A DNA stretch of 44,482 nt, taken from the NCBI GenBank assembly GCA_002751075.1, contig NAOQ01000311.1, positions 5,194-49,675 of the forward strand, in the 5' to 3' direction. Positions 1 through 13,494 of this stretch are shown piece after piece; position 1 is the first letter of the stretch; each line of letters starts with the position of its first letter. Below the pieces are notes generated by a model that saw only the letters and a list, made by a program, of their open reading frames with translations, had not been told where the DNA came from and made no database searches. The position numbers and the translations under genes were made by a program. The DNA comes from Ichthyophonus hoferi. Taxonomy: Eukaryota; Opisthokonta; Ichthyosporea; Ichthyophonida; Ichthyophonidae.

Positions 1-335
1 GTTTACCTTGGAAACTCAATTACAAGTTCAATTTTAATCTGGTAAAGATATACTCTTTCTTTCTGTTTGCTTAGATAAGAATAATATCTTCTATAAAACT
101 ATTCCTTGATCGATACTTTTATAACTTATAGAGGATTGAATATGGAGTCCGCCCCATATTCTAAATCCAACAAGGAAATCAATGAGACCACCCGAGAGGG
201 ATCTCGTATTGAGAAATGGAGTAAAGACTCAGCTGGTGACATGGTCATCAGCGGCGTCTCCAATCGCACTCAGGTACAATTCTTGCAATTTCAGAAGAGG
301 CTTCTTAGCCAAACTGAGATCCGTGATTCCTTACA
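1..335 (-). repeat. LTR-F copy 1, running off the left edge
   Basis: Read on the minus strand it begins TGTAAGGAATCAC and continues with GGCTAAGAAGCC and the CAGCTGAGTC / TCTCGTATAGAG-like block. The same blocks occur at 37444 and 43867 on the plus strand. The TG start and three-copy dispersal suggest an LTR, but no internal region of this family was recognised, so the class is inferred. It abuts the copia protease fossil at 336. Confidence 0.6.
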
Positions 336-1440
336 GGTGAACTATTGTGGAGGAAAAGATTTGCGTTTAACAAGTAGATTTCATTGCGGAATAGTGTCCC
401 TTGGAATGTATGACTGCTATTGACTGAGATCGTCACAAGATCATCATTGGAGGTAGTTGCATAACCTTGGCCATTAAGAAAAGGGAGGGAGGAGAGATTG
501 AATGCTACTACATTAATGTAGAGAACCTCTCGTATTATCACATCATGTGTGATGTCCCCGATTGTTGCCGGAAGAGTAATGGAATTTTGAGATGTAGCGG
601 TGATGGTGTCTCCTGTGCACATTATGATGTTGACATGGGTGGGTGTCATGTCCCTGAAGGTATTTTAAATATTTCAGAGTTTCTGCTAGCCCCACTGTCA
701 ATTATAAAGGAATGGGATGTTAGAGTTGATTGTCTTAGAGAGAAGGTGCAAAATAACCCAGAAAAATGGTTGATCACTGTGAAATGATGGCTGACACTGT
801 GTAATTCTGTCATAACCTGTATCAAAAAAAAATAGTTCCCCTGAGCTTGTTAATCCAAATTTAGCATTAAAAAGTGGAGTCAAGATTTGATATCCAGTGA
901 GAGTGCAGTCTCATCGGGCAGATTGGCGTCAGAAGTAGTAGATTCTTCAGAGTTGGAAGGAAGTGTAACTTTCACCTTCTTATTGATTCTCATGGACTAG
1001 GCACAGGTGATGGATGTTACTAATAATCTGCACCAGGGTAAAATGTCATCTTTGGAAGAACTTGACATATTAGTTTCCTGGCAATGTAAATAATTGCAGA
1101 AAGTGAGCGGAAGAACATCAGGAGTGCAATTCCTATTCCTCTGATTAATATGACTGTTTACATCCAAATTGGAGATTGCTGAGAAGATAATAACCCAGGT
1201 CATTGGTAAATCCAAAGTGATTTTAAAATTATCTAAACAAATTGGGTATGCAGTTCCATTATGCAGAAGAGAAAATGTTTTACAAACCAAAGAAAATGCA
1301 GAGAACTGATGAAAGATGTTGGTGAGATACATGGCAAGAATGTGAAACCAAATGAGAAATTGTGTCTTTGTTTCTTTATTTTTTAAGTGTGTATTAAAAC
1401 ACTCATCAAAGCACTGGGTCACTATGGTACTCGACATTTT
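336..1440 (-). mobile_element. Ty1/copia fossil: gag and protease / pre-integrase part
   Basis: On the minus strand the region 1437 to 997 reads as a UBN2-type gag (segment DNFKITLDLPMTWVIIFSAI). The region 883 to 305 reads as copia protease and linker, with the pattern SITLPATIGDI ... IREVLYIN ... FNLSSLPFLNGQGY that matches the strand following the copia active site. The element is broken in several places and lacks integrase, RT and RNase H here, because LTR-F starts where they should continue. Confidence 0.7.
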
Positions 1441-1848
1441 TCTAAAACAAATTGTCTGAACTTATTTTTTTTTTTAAGAAACAAAAACTCATTAATGACA
1501 TCACTAGTCTGGAGACTACTATACTCTTTTTCTTCAGCACCCACCCGGCACATAAGATAGTTAGTGTTGGACTAGGTGCTCTGACTGAGGGGGCACCTGT
1601 CTATTTTAAACAGCAAAATAAATAGTCATGACTGGGTCAGGGTTGAACTGAAACTGGCACTCCTGGGCACTGTAAACCCCATGTAAATGTTTAGTCCACC
1701 ACAGAAAAGGGTATTAATTTGACCTGGTGTGGTAACTAACCTTTTTGAAATCATAGGGAAAAATATTGAGGGACAACACATAACTTTGGTTTGGCAGCAT
1801 CCACCACAAAATTTTTATGATATGCCTAGTGTGGAGGGACAGAAAATC
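1441..1848. other. Unassigned spacer before LTR-A
   Basis: No domain recognised on either strand. It may be decayed internal sequence of the neighbouring copia fossil. Confidence 0.35.
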
Positions 1849-2380
1849 TGTTGTTATATAGGCTAGTATAGGCATATATTGTGTATATTTTGTAAATATT
1901 ATGTATGCACAAAACCTCAATAAGTTAAAAGCATTGCACTATTTAGAATATGGGTCTAGTTAATTATTAGTAAAAACCTTTGGGTAATGTTATGTCAGAA
2001 GTGTGACACTTATTGTTTGATATTTTTATCATGGTTAAAATTTTATCACTTGTGTATAGAAACATAATGATTTGTTTGAAGGTTATCTAAAGTAGTTCAC
2101 TTTAATGCATGTAAACAATAATAGATATTAGAAAACCAATCTAGTTTTAAGTTAAGTGTTAGAGTATAGAAAAGGGTGCTATCTATGCATCATTTCCACC
2201 TCATATGGTGCATAGATATAACCAAGTAAAAGAATATAGTAAGAGATGCCAAGTTTACATATGAACATCCTCTTACAAAATGTAAATAAGCTTGAAGTTC
2301 AATCCTTAGCTTAATTGTTAGGACTAAATTAATTAACTGCAAGCCAGTCACTTTGACTGAAAATATATAGCCAATCGTCA
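1849..2380 (+). repeat. LTR-A, 5' copy
   Basis: Starts TGTTGTTATATAGGC and shares clear similarity with 7029..7245 (block GTGTGACACTTATT at about 2005 and 7185; block ATATTATGTATGCACAAAAC at about 1895 against 7079). The likely end is ...CCAATCGTCA, followed by GTTTGTATCAAGGACC, a decayed match to the copia primer-binding site TGGTATCAGAGC. Length is about 530 bp. Confidence 0.65.
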
Positions 2381-5300
2381 GTTTGTATCAAGGACCAGAA
2401 ATTTTACATACAAATAAATGTTGTTTAAACATATAGTAAAAGTTTCGTTTTATTATAACTATGACTGGAAACAAAGTATGAATTCTTCCAAGGATTATAT
2501 TTTTCTTAAACATAGATTATTACTAACTCCCATCATGCATACCCAGTCTATGAAAATAGATAAGGAAGTGAGAGTAACACTTCCTACTAAATCTGAAGAA
2601 TCCACCACAGCCAACAACAATTTGTCTGACAAGACTCCTCTTCTGTCAGATTTTAATTTCAAATCTTTTTTAAATAAATGTCTTGGATTGACAAGCTTAG
2701 AGAAAAAACAAATTGACTAAGAATATGACTAGACTCATAAGATCCAACTTTCTAGTGTGCCTCCATGCTTAATTTTTTAAAAAATCATAGTGAACATACT
2801 GTTTCAGGGAAACCTACCAGCAAAGAATTAATCACTTTTTAGCTACATCAGGCTATCATTAGGCACCTACTTTTCAAGAGGCACCTAAGGTGAAGCTATT
2901 ATGACAACTCTGCTTTTCTTTCATCAATGTTAAATCACATCTTCATCTGGATCCCTAAAAATGAGTGAGCCAATACAGGGAGAAAACCTGTTCTAAAGCA
3001 AAAATGCCAATGAGTTTAATCACCATTTGCCAGCGCAGTATTGAACATTCAGAATGATGGACATAAAAGAAACCCAAAAAAATTCAAAGGAGAGAAGAAA
3101 AAGTAAAACTGTTATGCTGTGACCGATTTGACATTGTATACACTTATATGCAGATGAAAAACTGTTTAAAAACCTCCTTGAGAGACCCTCTCACTCCAGC
3201 CCAATTACTCTCACCAGAAAATATTTCAGAAGTAGACGTTAGTTCTAAATTTTAGGTCTTCCATTTAATTGTGTAGGAACAACGTATCCTAGCAGGATGA
3301 GAATCACTCCAATTGACCTCTTATATTTGGATAGTTATGAAAACCCAATTTGAAAATAGGATAATTTCTACGTATGTTAAACACCACGAGAATTTCTACA
3401 ACAGCAAGTTAAAGCTAAATAAGCCTAGAAGTTCATTATTGGCTAGATTAAAAGAATAGCAAGGGAACTAGTCAAAAGGTAAATGAGATTGAAATCCCCA
3501 CATGTAATAGTGAAAGCTATTAGCGTTACGGGTGTGCTCAGACAGATTATCAAACATAACAAGGCATTTTTTGGTGCTACAAGGAGATAGAACTACCCTA
3601 AGAAAATTGCAGAGGTAAATCTCCTGATGTATAAGAAGTCCAACTCTTTATTAGCCTCAACTTCGGATACAAAGGTCCTACAGTTAGCACACTGACTATG
3701 CAGGCTATTGCAACAACTTACCTTTTTCTTATAAGGCTGCTCTGAATCTCAAAAAATAACCAAATGTTTTACACTCAAATGTTTAAGTGATCTCCCAGTC
3801 TCACAGAAAGCAAGGAGCAATCTTGGAAGAACAAGCAAGATTCAAAATATTTTTCTAGGAAACCAAAAGGGAGAAATGAAAAGAAGCCAGCAAGTATGTA
3901 CATGGTTGAACGTTTTACATGGTTAGAAAATGTTTACCTAAACAAGCCCAATATTTCTTTTTAGGCCAATGCAAAGCATTTTGTATTAGACAGTGATGCT
4001 TTAAGGTATCTCTGCCATTGCAAGGGGTATGTTACATCCTTTACTTGAAATTTATCCTATATAATATGGGGGGATGGCTCCAAGAGCAATGTCTTTGAAT
4101 ATAACAGTATCAACATATTGACCATATTAGATTCTATTAAGTGGAATATGACAATAAAAAATGTGTTTTAAGTTCTAACTCTAAAGATCGGTTTATTCTC
4201 TATATTTCCCTAAGAGGAAAAGGTATAATAACTATTTTCCAAGGTAATTTTTTGTTTATTTCCCAAGATGGACGGGTAATAATACAAGGGAATACAGTCA
4301 ACGACTGTGTATACAGACTCAATGTAATAATCATCTGCCTTCACAATAGTAAAAGTATAATTTGGTAGTCAATCGCAACTACCTATACCACTAATCCCCA
4401 TGTCCAATTCAGTGCCAAAGGACATCAACTGCAGGCATTTTTTGTTAAAGAAATTGACAAAAGCTGCAGGCAAGAACTCGCTAAAGGCAAAGATAACTCT
4501 CCTCTTCAATGACATTTTCCACTCAAAATTTATGCATCTAACTCCAGGATCCTTATCTTTAGCCTTTTCTTTATGTAACACCCTGTAAAAGGGAGTTTGC
4601 CAAAAATGTGCGAGGTCTGAAACATGCCCAAGGCCAAATGTATCTCCTACCCCATCCACACAGACAGAGTGATAAAAGTACTGCAAAAGTTACACTTGGA
4701 CCTAGCCAGTCTGATTAAGCAGTCTTACTCTGGTTATAAGTATATTATGACGCTTACTGATGAATATTTGCATTACATAGCCATCTTTCTTCTGAGGAAG
4801 ACATGTGACTTCTAACACTTTTAATGATTATCATACTTTGGCTATTGAAAAACATGATAAATCTATATTAACTTAGGTTACTAAAAATGAGTCTGAGTTT
4901 TTTAAATTCAGCCTTTAATAGCTTCTTGAAAAAGCATAGGATCCTACACCAAACAGCCCTTCCTGACCATTCTCAACAAAACGGAAAGAGCAAGAAAATA
5001 TTGTTGAGTAGTGTTTCTTCAAGGCAATCTTTCCTTTGTACAAAGATCGGCCTCTCAAATCAGTGTTTAATCCACGTCTTTCTGCTAAAGTTGACAAGAA
5101 GAGTTCAAAACAATCCACTAAATCTCAATGAACAACTCCGGGGCTGAATTTTACTTTGAATAATCAGTACATATAGGAAAATTCTCCAAGGATGGTAGGG
5201 CAGACTGATGAGTCAACATTTGAGAAGGAGTCTGGTGATTTTATGCCAGTAGTCAAACCAGCCTCCAGGAAGGACCAGCACCCTTCAACCTCCATTTCAG

Positions 5301-7028
5301 GAAGCAAGGTCTCTGCGAAGCACTTGCCAACTAAGAATGAGTTTCAGACTTCTACTACCTGGGAAAGTCCTATAAAGTCCAAGTATGCACTATCCATAAC
5401 ATACTTGAGTCTAAAATACTCCAATAATCCTTCTACTGATCCTGCACTCCATGCCTCATCATTACTCAACATGTATGGTTTGGAGTTTCCAAGGTCTGTA
5501 TCTGCTGTGATGTAGTCCTCTTTTTGGCCAAAATAGGAGAAGGCTATGGAGCAGGAGACAAAGGTCCTATTAGACAACACAATATAGCAACTGGTGGATC
5601 AGGTCCCATTCCAACCAAGACTAAGACCAATGTGAATCTTCAATCCAAAGCCTAAATTGTATTCAGGGGCAATCATAAATGTCTAAATGTGGACTATTTT
5701 GACATTGGATCACCAGTATGCTCTTTAACAACAATTGGCATCCTCCTCATTTAGTTGCAGCTCAAAGCTTAGCAGCGGCCTAATTTTTTATAGTTGAAGT
5801 CTCTTTAAATGGATAATTGAACAATGACATATACATGTATTAACCTGAGGGATTTGTTGATCCTAAATTTTAAAAGGGCTATGTAAGCCCAGTAATCATT
5901 ATATAGCCTGAAGCAGTCTGCCTTGATATGGCAATGTATCTTATCAGCATTTTTGGACAGAGATCACCTGTTCCCCATTAATGTCAACGCATGCTTACTA
6001 ATTTTACAATATGTTCTTTATTTCCTGGTCATCTGTGTGCATGTTGATAGCATGTTAATGTTGCCTGATAGCAAGGCTGTTGTTAATGGATTCATTAGCA
6101 GCATGAAACAAACGTTTGATACAAAAGAACAGGGGTTCATTTTAGAGTATTTTAGATACCAAATAAAAAAGAATGAGAATAATTTTATTAATTTTTCTTA
6201 AAAGGGAAATGTGAAAGAAAATATTCAAAAAATATGACTTGACTAATGTCAAGCATGTTGTATCACCTAATCTACCTAGCCAGATGGCAGCTTTGAATTT
6301 AGCCGCCTGCAAAACCTTTATATGCAACATAAGGGACTACCAAACGGCCATAGAATCCTTCTTACAGGTCTTCCAGCTTACCTGCCTGGATATTGATTAC
6401 GCAGTAGGATTCCTAGGTCGTTTTTCCTCCAGTCCTTACAACTCACATTGGAAGATGGTACTTATCTTATAAAATATTTGAGCTCTTATCCAAGCAATAA
6501 TGTAGTCTATTATGATAATACTCCCAAGTTTACTGCTTATGTAAATGCTGCTTTTGCTAGGGAATTGGCCTCAAGAAAGTCCACAACTGGTTTCATGTTG
6601 TTTTTATTAGATTCTTCAGTTTCCTGAATGAGCACAAAATAGACCATTGTAGCTGTCTCCAATATCAAAGCTGGGTACATGACTCTATATACCGTTACTC
6701 ATAAAACTGTCTGGATGACAGACTATTTGGACTGTCTAGATATTCCCTCAAAGCCGGTTCCCATGTTTAAAAACAATTAGTCGTACATAAGGATCACTAA
6801 AACAAATGGGGTCACTAGGAATATGAAGTATATCTAAATGAAGTGCCACTACACTGAGGCTACCATTCAAAATGGCATGATAATGATAAACCAAGTCCCA
6901 ATAGTGGAGCAAAAGGCATACATTTTCATCAAGGCGTTTTCTTTAACAGAATTTGTATAAGTGTATGCCCAACTCGCATAAGACAGGAAAATTTTCATCT
7001 AAATAGATATCTAGAACCATAAGGAGAG
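2381..7028 (+). mobile_element. Ty1/copia element internal region, broken
   Basis: Parts in copia order on the plus strand: gag-like sequence from about 2418; protease C-terminal part about 4140-4370; integrase about 4620-5150 (KLHLDLASLIKQSYSGYKYI, LTDEYLHY, LPDHSQQNGKSKK); RT about 5900-6200 (VICVHVDSMLML); RNase H about 6240-6990 (DIDYAVGFLGRF, KAYIFIKAFSLTEF). Integrase before RT is diagnostic for copia rather than gypsy. Flanked by LTR-A copies in the same orientation. Many breaks; clearly dead. Confidence 0.8.
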
Positions 7029-7245
7029 TGTTGTCAAATATGCTCATATAGACATACATGGTGTGTATTTTTAAAATATTATATGTGTACAAAACATAAG
7101 TAGGTTCAAAAACACACACTACTTAGAGTATGGGTTATTTAATTAATCATAAAGACATTAATGTAAAGTTCATTACATTAGCAGTGTGACACTTATTATA
7201 AGATATTTTTATTTTGGCTAAGCCTGTTTCACTTATTTATAAAAA
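7029..7245 (+). repeat. LTR-A, 3' copy, truncated
   Basis: Starts TGTTGTCAAATATGC and follows the 5' LTR-A for about 215 bp up to TTCACTTATTTATA, where similarity stops and the next copia element begins. By eye the two LTRs are roughly 70 percent alike, implying an old insertion. Confidence 0.65.
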
Positions 7246-7259
7246 GTTGTCAGTGTTGG

Positions 7260-7286
7260 AAGCCCATTAATCTTGTTAACGGGCTT
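7260..7286 (+). other. Hairpin in the leader of the second copia element
   Basis: AAGCCCATTAA, loop TCTTG, TTAACGGGCTT: 10 of 11 positions pair. It lies about 45 bases before the gag start. Confidence 0.6.
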
Positions 7287-7734
7287 TTAACACAACCACT
7301 GTAAACATTGTTAGTAAAATCATGGCAATTAATCAACAGATAGACAACACAGTCTTGCAAATAAAACACACATTGGAAATTATAGACCTTCCCATAACAT
7401 CAAAAATGAACTTTCTTGTGGACCCTATTGTAGAAGGAATATAGACCCTATGGAATGAAGCCAATGTCATGAACACGTAGCAGCAAGAATGTATAGAGCC
7501 CTTGACTAAACAATTTAGTCAAGTAGTGGCAGATAAACAGCAATTTATCCATCGGTACTCCCAACAAAAGAAGACCACCCTCAAATGCAAACAGGACTTT
7601 AAAATCATGCATAATAAGATGTTTCATCAATATGAAAAAGCAAGCATCCAGTTAGCAGCCAGGCAACAAAACCTTCAGCAAGAATATGTTAAGAGGGCTG
7701 TGGTACAGAAAATTGCAACTCTAGCCACTGAGCG

Positions 7735-8070
7735 TGCAGCTCAACAAGCAGTTATTCTAACTGCTAAGTAAGAATTACAACAAAAGTCAATCCTAGCTGT
7801 AGAGCATACAACCCAACAAGTAGCAACTCTAGCTGCTTAACATGTAGCTCAACAAGCGGTCATGCCAGCTGCTGAATGAGTAGCCCACCAAAATGCTCCC
7901 TTAGCCACAGAACACATAAAACAACAAGTAGAAACTTTAACTGCTAAACTTGCTGCACAATAAGAAGTCATGCTAGGCACTGAATGATCAGCCCACTAGG
8001 ATGCTACCTCAGCCACAGAACACAAAACAACAAGTGGAAAATTTAACTGCTGAACAGGCATCACATCAAC
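7735..8070 (+). repeat. Periodic repeats within a copia gag
   Basis: A subrepeat of about 36 bp is arranged in a higher-order period of about 107 bp. Copies of CAACAAGTAGMAACT...ACTGCT begin at about 7809, 7918 and 8024, and copies of GCCCACYARRATGCT at about 7883 and 7990. The encoded pattern alternates QQV-TL-A and AAQQAV-like units, rich in Gln, Ala and Thr and consistent with a helical coiled coil. Confidence 0.7.
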
Positions 8071-11000
8071 AGCGGCAAATAGCCCCATACACTGGTGGAC
8101 CAGGATATTTTCACTGAGAATTCCAACGGGGACCATCTGGTGGCAGTAGATGTCCTCCACCTCCACCTCCAGCTGTTTTTGAATCAGCAGGACCCTACAG
8201 ACCCAGCCACAATGAGTTCAACATTAAACCTATAGGCATTGTTGACCTTCAGATCTTCAAGCACAGTACATGTGACATCTATCTAATCAATATATATGTT
8301 CATGATCTAGACCTACATATGAAACTAGAGCTATGTGAAACATTCTACCTGCTTGCACCAACACCCGAGGAAAGAAACAATGCTACAATTGGAGGCCACT
8401 GCATCTCCCATGATAAACATCTTGTTTACCACTACCTCAACAGTTCTGTAGACCAGACTACACAGGAATATGCTGACCTTGCAAATTTAGATAGCCAATA
8501 ATGTGCTTATAACAAAATTGTTCTCTTTAGTCAAACTTATGGGAACACTGCAGCTACTTTAGTTGAGGAGAACTATATTAAGCTATGCAATTTTAGATGG
8601 GTGAGCAATGAATTTGAATCATCAGCTATTATAAAGTACAAGATCTGATGTACCCAATTGCATGGCTCCATTCATACCATAGCACTGCAGGAAATCACTG
8701 CCAATGCCACGAAAATGTTATGTACCAATAACACTCGCCATTGTGCAATCACTAACATCAAATCCCATCAAGGTGCCTATCCTGAGTGGCATGCTTTTCA
8801 ATGAGAGTAAAGGAAATAGGTAGGCATGTTAAGCATTCAAGGGAGCACAACTACCAGCAATCTTCCTTAGGAAATATACCATAACAAGAACAAAAACAGC
8901 AAAGCCAAGAAGGGTGACAGCAAAGACAAGATGAATTATATGGGTAGCAAAGGTACCAAACCTAAGCTAAAAAGAGTGTCAATATGTGTTTATGATTTAG
9001 ATATTCCAGTTCAGCACAATACGGTAGATTGTACTCTTATCCCAAAAGGTCGTAATTCTTGAAAATCCTTTGCAGATATGAAAAAGAAGAAGGCTGCATC
9101 GCCTATCAAACCTAAGAAGAAGATAAACTTAATCAGTACAACAAAGACTGGGGGTTGTTGTCAACATTGCCCACATTGGCAATACATCCAGAGCCAATTA
9201 ACAGGAAGCACTAAACACAACTAACTTCATTGTCAATTCAGCTGCCTTCATGCACGTTTGCACCAAATTAGCTGTGTTTTTTGAAACCAAAGCCATGGAC
9301 ATACTAGTAACAATGGCAGATGACACCACAGTATAAGCTTTCTTGAAAGGGAAGATTGTTTTATGCTTGCATGCAAGCCCAGAGATAACGCTAAATGAAG
9401 TGTTTTGCGTTGAAAATTCCCCAGTGGGACTATTTTTTCTACTTGTCCTAAATGAGAAATCTATCACAACTACTTTCTATGGCACTGAACATGCGGTAAT
9501 TAAGAAGGGTGATTGTGAGATTTTAATGGCCATAAACATTGTCATAAGCTCTTTATCCTACACGCCAACCTATTAGATGCACCCTCTGGCACTATGATCT
9601 ATTGAACACTCAACTATGACGTCACAGGAGGTACATGCTTGGCAACGTAGCTCAATCATGTAGACCAATTGAAGACTCCAAGTACAGTACTTATGGCTAT
9701 TACACATACACTCTGGCATGACAGGTTCATGCATCCTGGTCAAGACCACTTACACAGAGCCCTGAGCCACTATGACAAGCCTACTTCCAGTGTCAAAGGT
9801 TCTATGTGTGACCCCTGTGTTGCATCCATAATTACCCATACCCCTTTTCCCTCCATAACAGCAAGATCTACTCACCCAGGTGAAAACGCATAAAGTCACG
9901 TCATCAGTTCTTTAACTAAGAATCAAAACCAAATGCATTGGATGGTAATGTTCATAGACATCTACACACACTTTGTTACTCTGTGTCCTGGTAAAGTCAA
10001 AATCAGATATGCCACAATGTTTCAAAACCTACAAGACCACCTTTGAGGTCATACATTTCCCATTAAAGATTACAACTTGCTTCACCAATCAAAGTAGAGA
10101 GTACCTCTTCAGTTGATTCCAGTAGTACCTTCACCACAAAGAAATCACCCATCCAACCACTCTCCCCTATGCCATGCCAAGCAACAGTCTGAGTGAAAAT
10201 ATGGGTCCTCAGCTCATTGGGATGGCAAGGTCAGCCCTCCTCCAAGCTAACATGATGCTAACTTCCTGAAGATTTATATTCCAGGTAGCAACTTGCACTT
10301 ACAACGTGACTCCAATAAGCATTTTTTCTGGGAACATCTCTCATCATTAAATGTGCACCAAACAGTGTGCGCCTGTTGAAAGACTTAGGACCTTTGAATC
10401 CAAGGTGTTCTACTAGGTCAACAATATTGACAACAAGAACAAGTTCTCTGTTGAAGAAAAATTGGTGTACTTCTAGGCTATGATCGACAACAGCTAGGTT
10501 AGATTGTGATGAACTGGGCAACATGAAGAGTCTCCACAAGAAGAAACTTAGTCTTTGTTAAGTAAGTATTCCCGTACAGCATAGACAAGAATGTAAGCAT
10601 AGATCCTTTTGCAATTTAATAGGACAATATTTCACAGCAGGATTTAGAGAATGATCTCCCTCCTGTGACACATACACCTTACCCATATGGTCATGCTCAG
10701 GACTACCCAGATCTTGACAAGAAGAAACAAATATGACCAACATCAACACCATCACATGCCAGCAAACACAAAACCAAATATGCTGGTCTTCCTCATCATC
10801 AAATCAGCATAACACCAATGGGGGGGCTTCAACATGTACCCACAAGTGACAATGTGCATTGAGAAGAAGTGGGCCATTCAGATAAAGACATTCTGATCAA
10901 GAAAGTGAGGGGATGAAGTCACTATGAGCTACTAACTACTAAATCAAAGACTACATACTCTGTGGCTTCTCCCAAGTTAAGCTAGCAAGCAGTATTTATT

Positions 11001-12434
11001 GCAGCTGCTTTTCATCAGGTTACCACTCCTTACCAGGATATCCCTAGCATTGTAAATCCCAAGAACTTTAAGTAGGCTCGGAGGGCTGAAGATAAGCTTC
11101 AATGGTTTAAAAGCATGGGAATGGAATTGGCCAGTATAAACGAGTATGTTACCTGGACACTAATTCCATGACCACCAGCCAGTTCCACCATCCTCAGATC
11201 GCAATGGGTCTTTCACCACAAATACGATGACAGAGAAACAGTGATCGCTCACGAAGCAAGGTTGGTGGCTCAAGAATCACAGGAAACTAAGGAAGTAGAC
11301 TATTATGATATACCATCCCCTGTATATTTATTTATGATGATATGTTTGTTTTTTTGCAATTACAAGAGCAAAGGGGTATGATCTATCTCAATTTGACAAG
11401 AAGTCTGTATACTTGCACAGCTATCTGGAGACACCAGTCTACATGGAACAACCCCCAATGCATGCAGACCTCGATAAACAAAACTACATGTGCTGACTGA
11501 TAAGAGTTCTATACAGGCTACACGTTTCCAGACTACTATGGAATTTGATACTGGACAACTTCCTGAAATCAGTGTACGTTTCTCTAAGGAATACTAGCCC
11601 TACCTGTACATGAGTCACAACCCTCTAAAAGAATTCATGGCACTAGCAATCTACGTTGATGATATTCTCCTATGTGCTGAGAAGACAGTAGACCATAATG
11701 AATTTATCAAGAGGATGTCTGAACATTTCCCAACAAAATCTACAGGATTCCCATCATCCTTATTTGAGTATAGTATTAGAAAAATAGAAACTAGCTGCAT
11801 TACACTTAGCCGGTCCAGCTACATCCAGGAGCTCATACAAAGCTATGGTCAACACGAAGACCATCCTATGCATTCTCCATCATGAGGAAGCACGTGCAAC
11901 TCAAAAATTCTAAAGATCTAGGTCAAATTCCTTGTGATAGCACTATGCCTAAATTACATCCAAGGCTCTACAGGTGACATCTCATTTGCAGTATCATGCT
12001 ATCAAAATACATGGCAAAACCAAATATACTCATGATCAGTCATGAGAGTATCCTGAGTGGAGAATTGAGAATGCAAATTTGTTGATAGGAGGGCAACAAT
12101 TGCAAATAATATTTTAATTTACTCTGGAAGCACATAATACGTGCATTTGTGGAGCCAAAGGGTTCTGCCAATAGCTACCTGATTTCAGCAATTTTCTAGG
12201 AAAATGTATCCTGGATGATCAAAAAATGGTGTTGCAATTGAGTTGGTCACTCCTACTTGCAATGGGAATATGTTATTTAACCTTCTAGGCATCTCCCTTA
12301 GTATCTATTGTTGTGAAACTCTAACATCTATGATAAAACTTCATATTAACAGAAGGAGAAGAAGTACACAAACCTAAGTGCTGACTGCTTGACTCACTGG
12401 AATATATCCTGAGAAAGAACATCATCATTTTTCT

Positions 12435-12987
12435 TTCCTCTAACCCGCGGACCGAAGGATAGTCTTAGTTAACGGCTCATACTAAAAATTAAAAATGATT
12501 TTATTTAAATTGTTTTTTCGGTCATTACTAATGAACGGAGTAGGCGTTATATGGTTTCCTACCATCGTACTGGCCATTCAGTGTACTTAATAAGGTATTA
12601 AAGACAATGATAAAATTGGAATAATATCTATGCAGTTATGTCCTAGCCTTAACACTAATGCACTAAATATTTGATTTGGTGCATACTTGAAAATAATTAA
12701 TGCCGCTAATCTAAAATAAGCCCAAAGTTAAAATAAAAGCCTATGCCTTAAAGGCCGCCTATGCTGCTCCCGATCGAATCAGTAACCTTAATCTGAAACT
12801 TGTGAAAACCAACACTTATTAATTAAACACGTCTATTTATAAGTCTTTTACCGCTAACTACCCAATGAGCCCTATCTATAAGTAATTCTAAGATCGATAA
12901 CACTAACCAATCAGTGAGAGGTTAGTGACTCAGTAATTCACACAAGATAATTAAAATAATCTCAATTATCAGCTTAAAATTACAACA
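12435..12987 (-). repeat. LTR-B copy 1
   Basis: On the minus strand it starts TGTTGTAATTTTAAGC at 12987 and resembles the copy ending at 17010 (shared ACCAATCA, GAGGTTA, ATTACAAC and GGCCAGTA-type blocks). In that orientation a TATA-like CATATAACGCC is followed by a poly(A)-like TTAAATAAAATC, the expected LTR order. The left boundary is uncertain. Confidence 0.55.
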
Positions 12988-13490
12988 GAATATGAAGAGA
13001 AAAATAAATTGGAACAGATGCAATGAAAAGAGGTTCTTGTTGACTGAAAATAAAAATAACAACAATGAGGGGCACGTTTATGTGGTCTAAGTTGGTAGTT
13101 CGCAGACTTAATTGGCTGAATATTGAGTGCCAACACTGTGGTTGCATATTTTAAATTTTGGCTTGTATTTAAACAAAGGCGTTTTTCTGATGATTATTGA
13201 TAAGGAAGGAAAAACTGGCTGGATGAGCAGCTGGCTTAATACTGAGTTGAGGATTTCAGTAGTAGAAGATGTGTAGCAAAGGTTTATAACCTTATTGGAA
13301 ATAAAACCAGTATCTGTTGACCTGAATTCAATTTGATGTATGGTGTGCCTATTTTCTTCTAGTTGTTTAAGGTAGTTAGTAATAGGTAAAGGACAAGCTA
13401 AAAACATTGGGAGTTCTTATTATAACCAGGATTTCTGATCAAAAACTAAATCACAAATCCTTCAATGTTTGTTTCGTTACAATTTATTAA
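12988..13490. other. Unassigned sequence, one minus-strand open frame
   Basis: A 99-codon minus-strand frame at 13108..13407 has no recognised domain. It sits between LTR-B and LTR-H and is most likely decayed element sequence. Confidence 0.3.
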
Positions 13491-13494
13491 TTTA

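Larger units (their letters stand above)
7246..12430 (+). mobile_element. Ty1/copia element with repeat-rich gag, broken
   Basis: Leader about 7246-7320, gag about 7321-8970 beginning MAINQQIDNT, protease about 9190-9600 (ITLNEVFCVEN), pre-integrase about 9690-9850 (LWHDRFMHPGQDHLHRA ... CDPCVASI), integrase about 9900-10800, RT about 11100-11890 (IYVDDILLCAEKT, DHNEFIKRMSEHF), RNase H about 11900-12420 ending at LSADCLTH. No 5' LTR is recognised, and at the 3' side it abuts LTR-B. Dozens of breaks overall. Confidence 0.8.

Noticed and set aside
7448-7630. Minus-strand open frame opposite the copia gag
   Set aside because: A shadow of the plus-strand gag frame, which has the expected position and composition.
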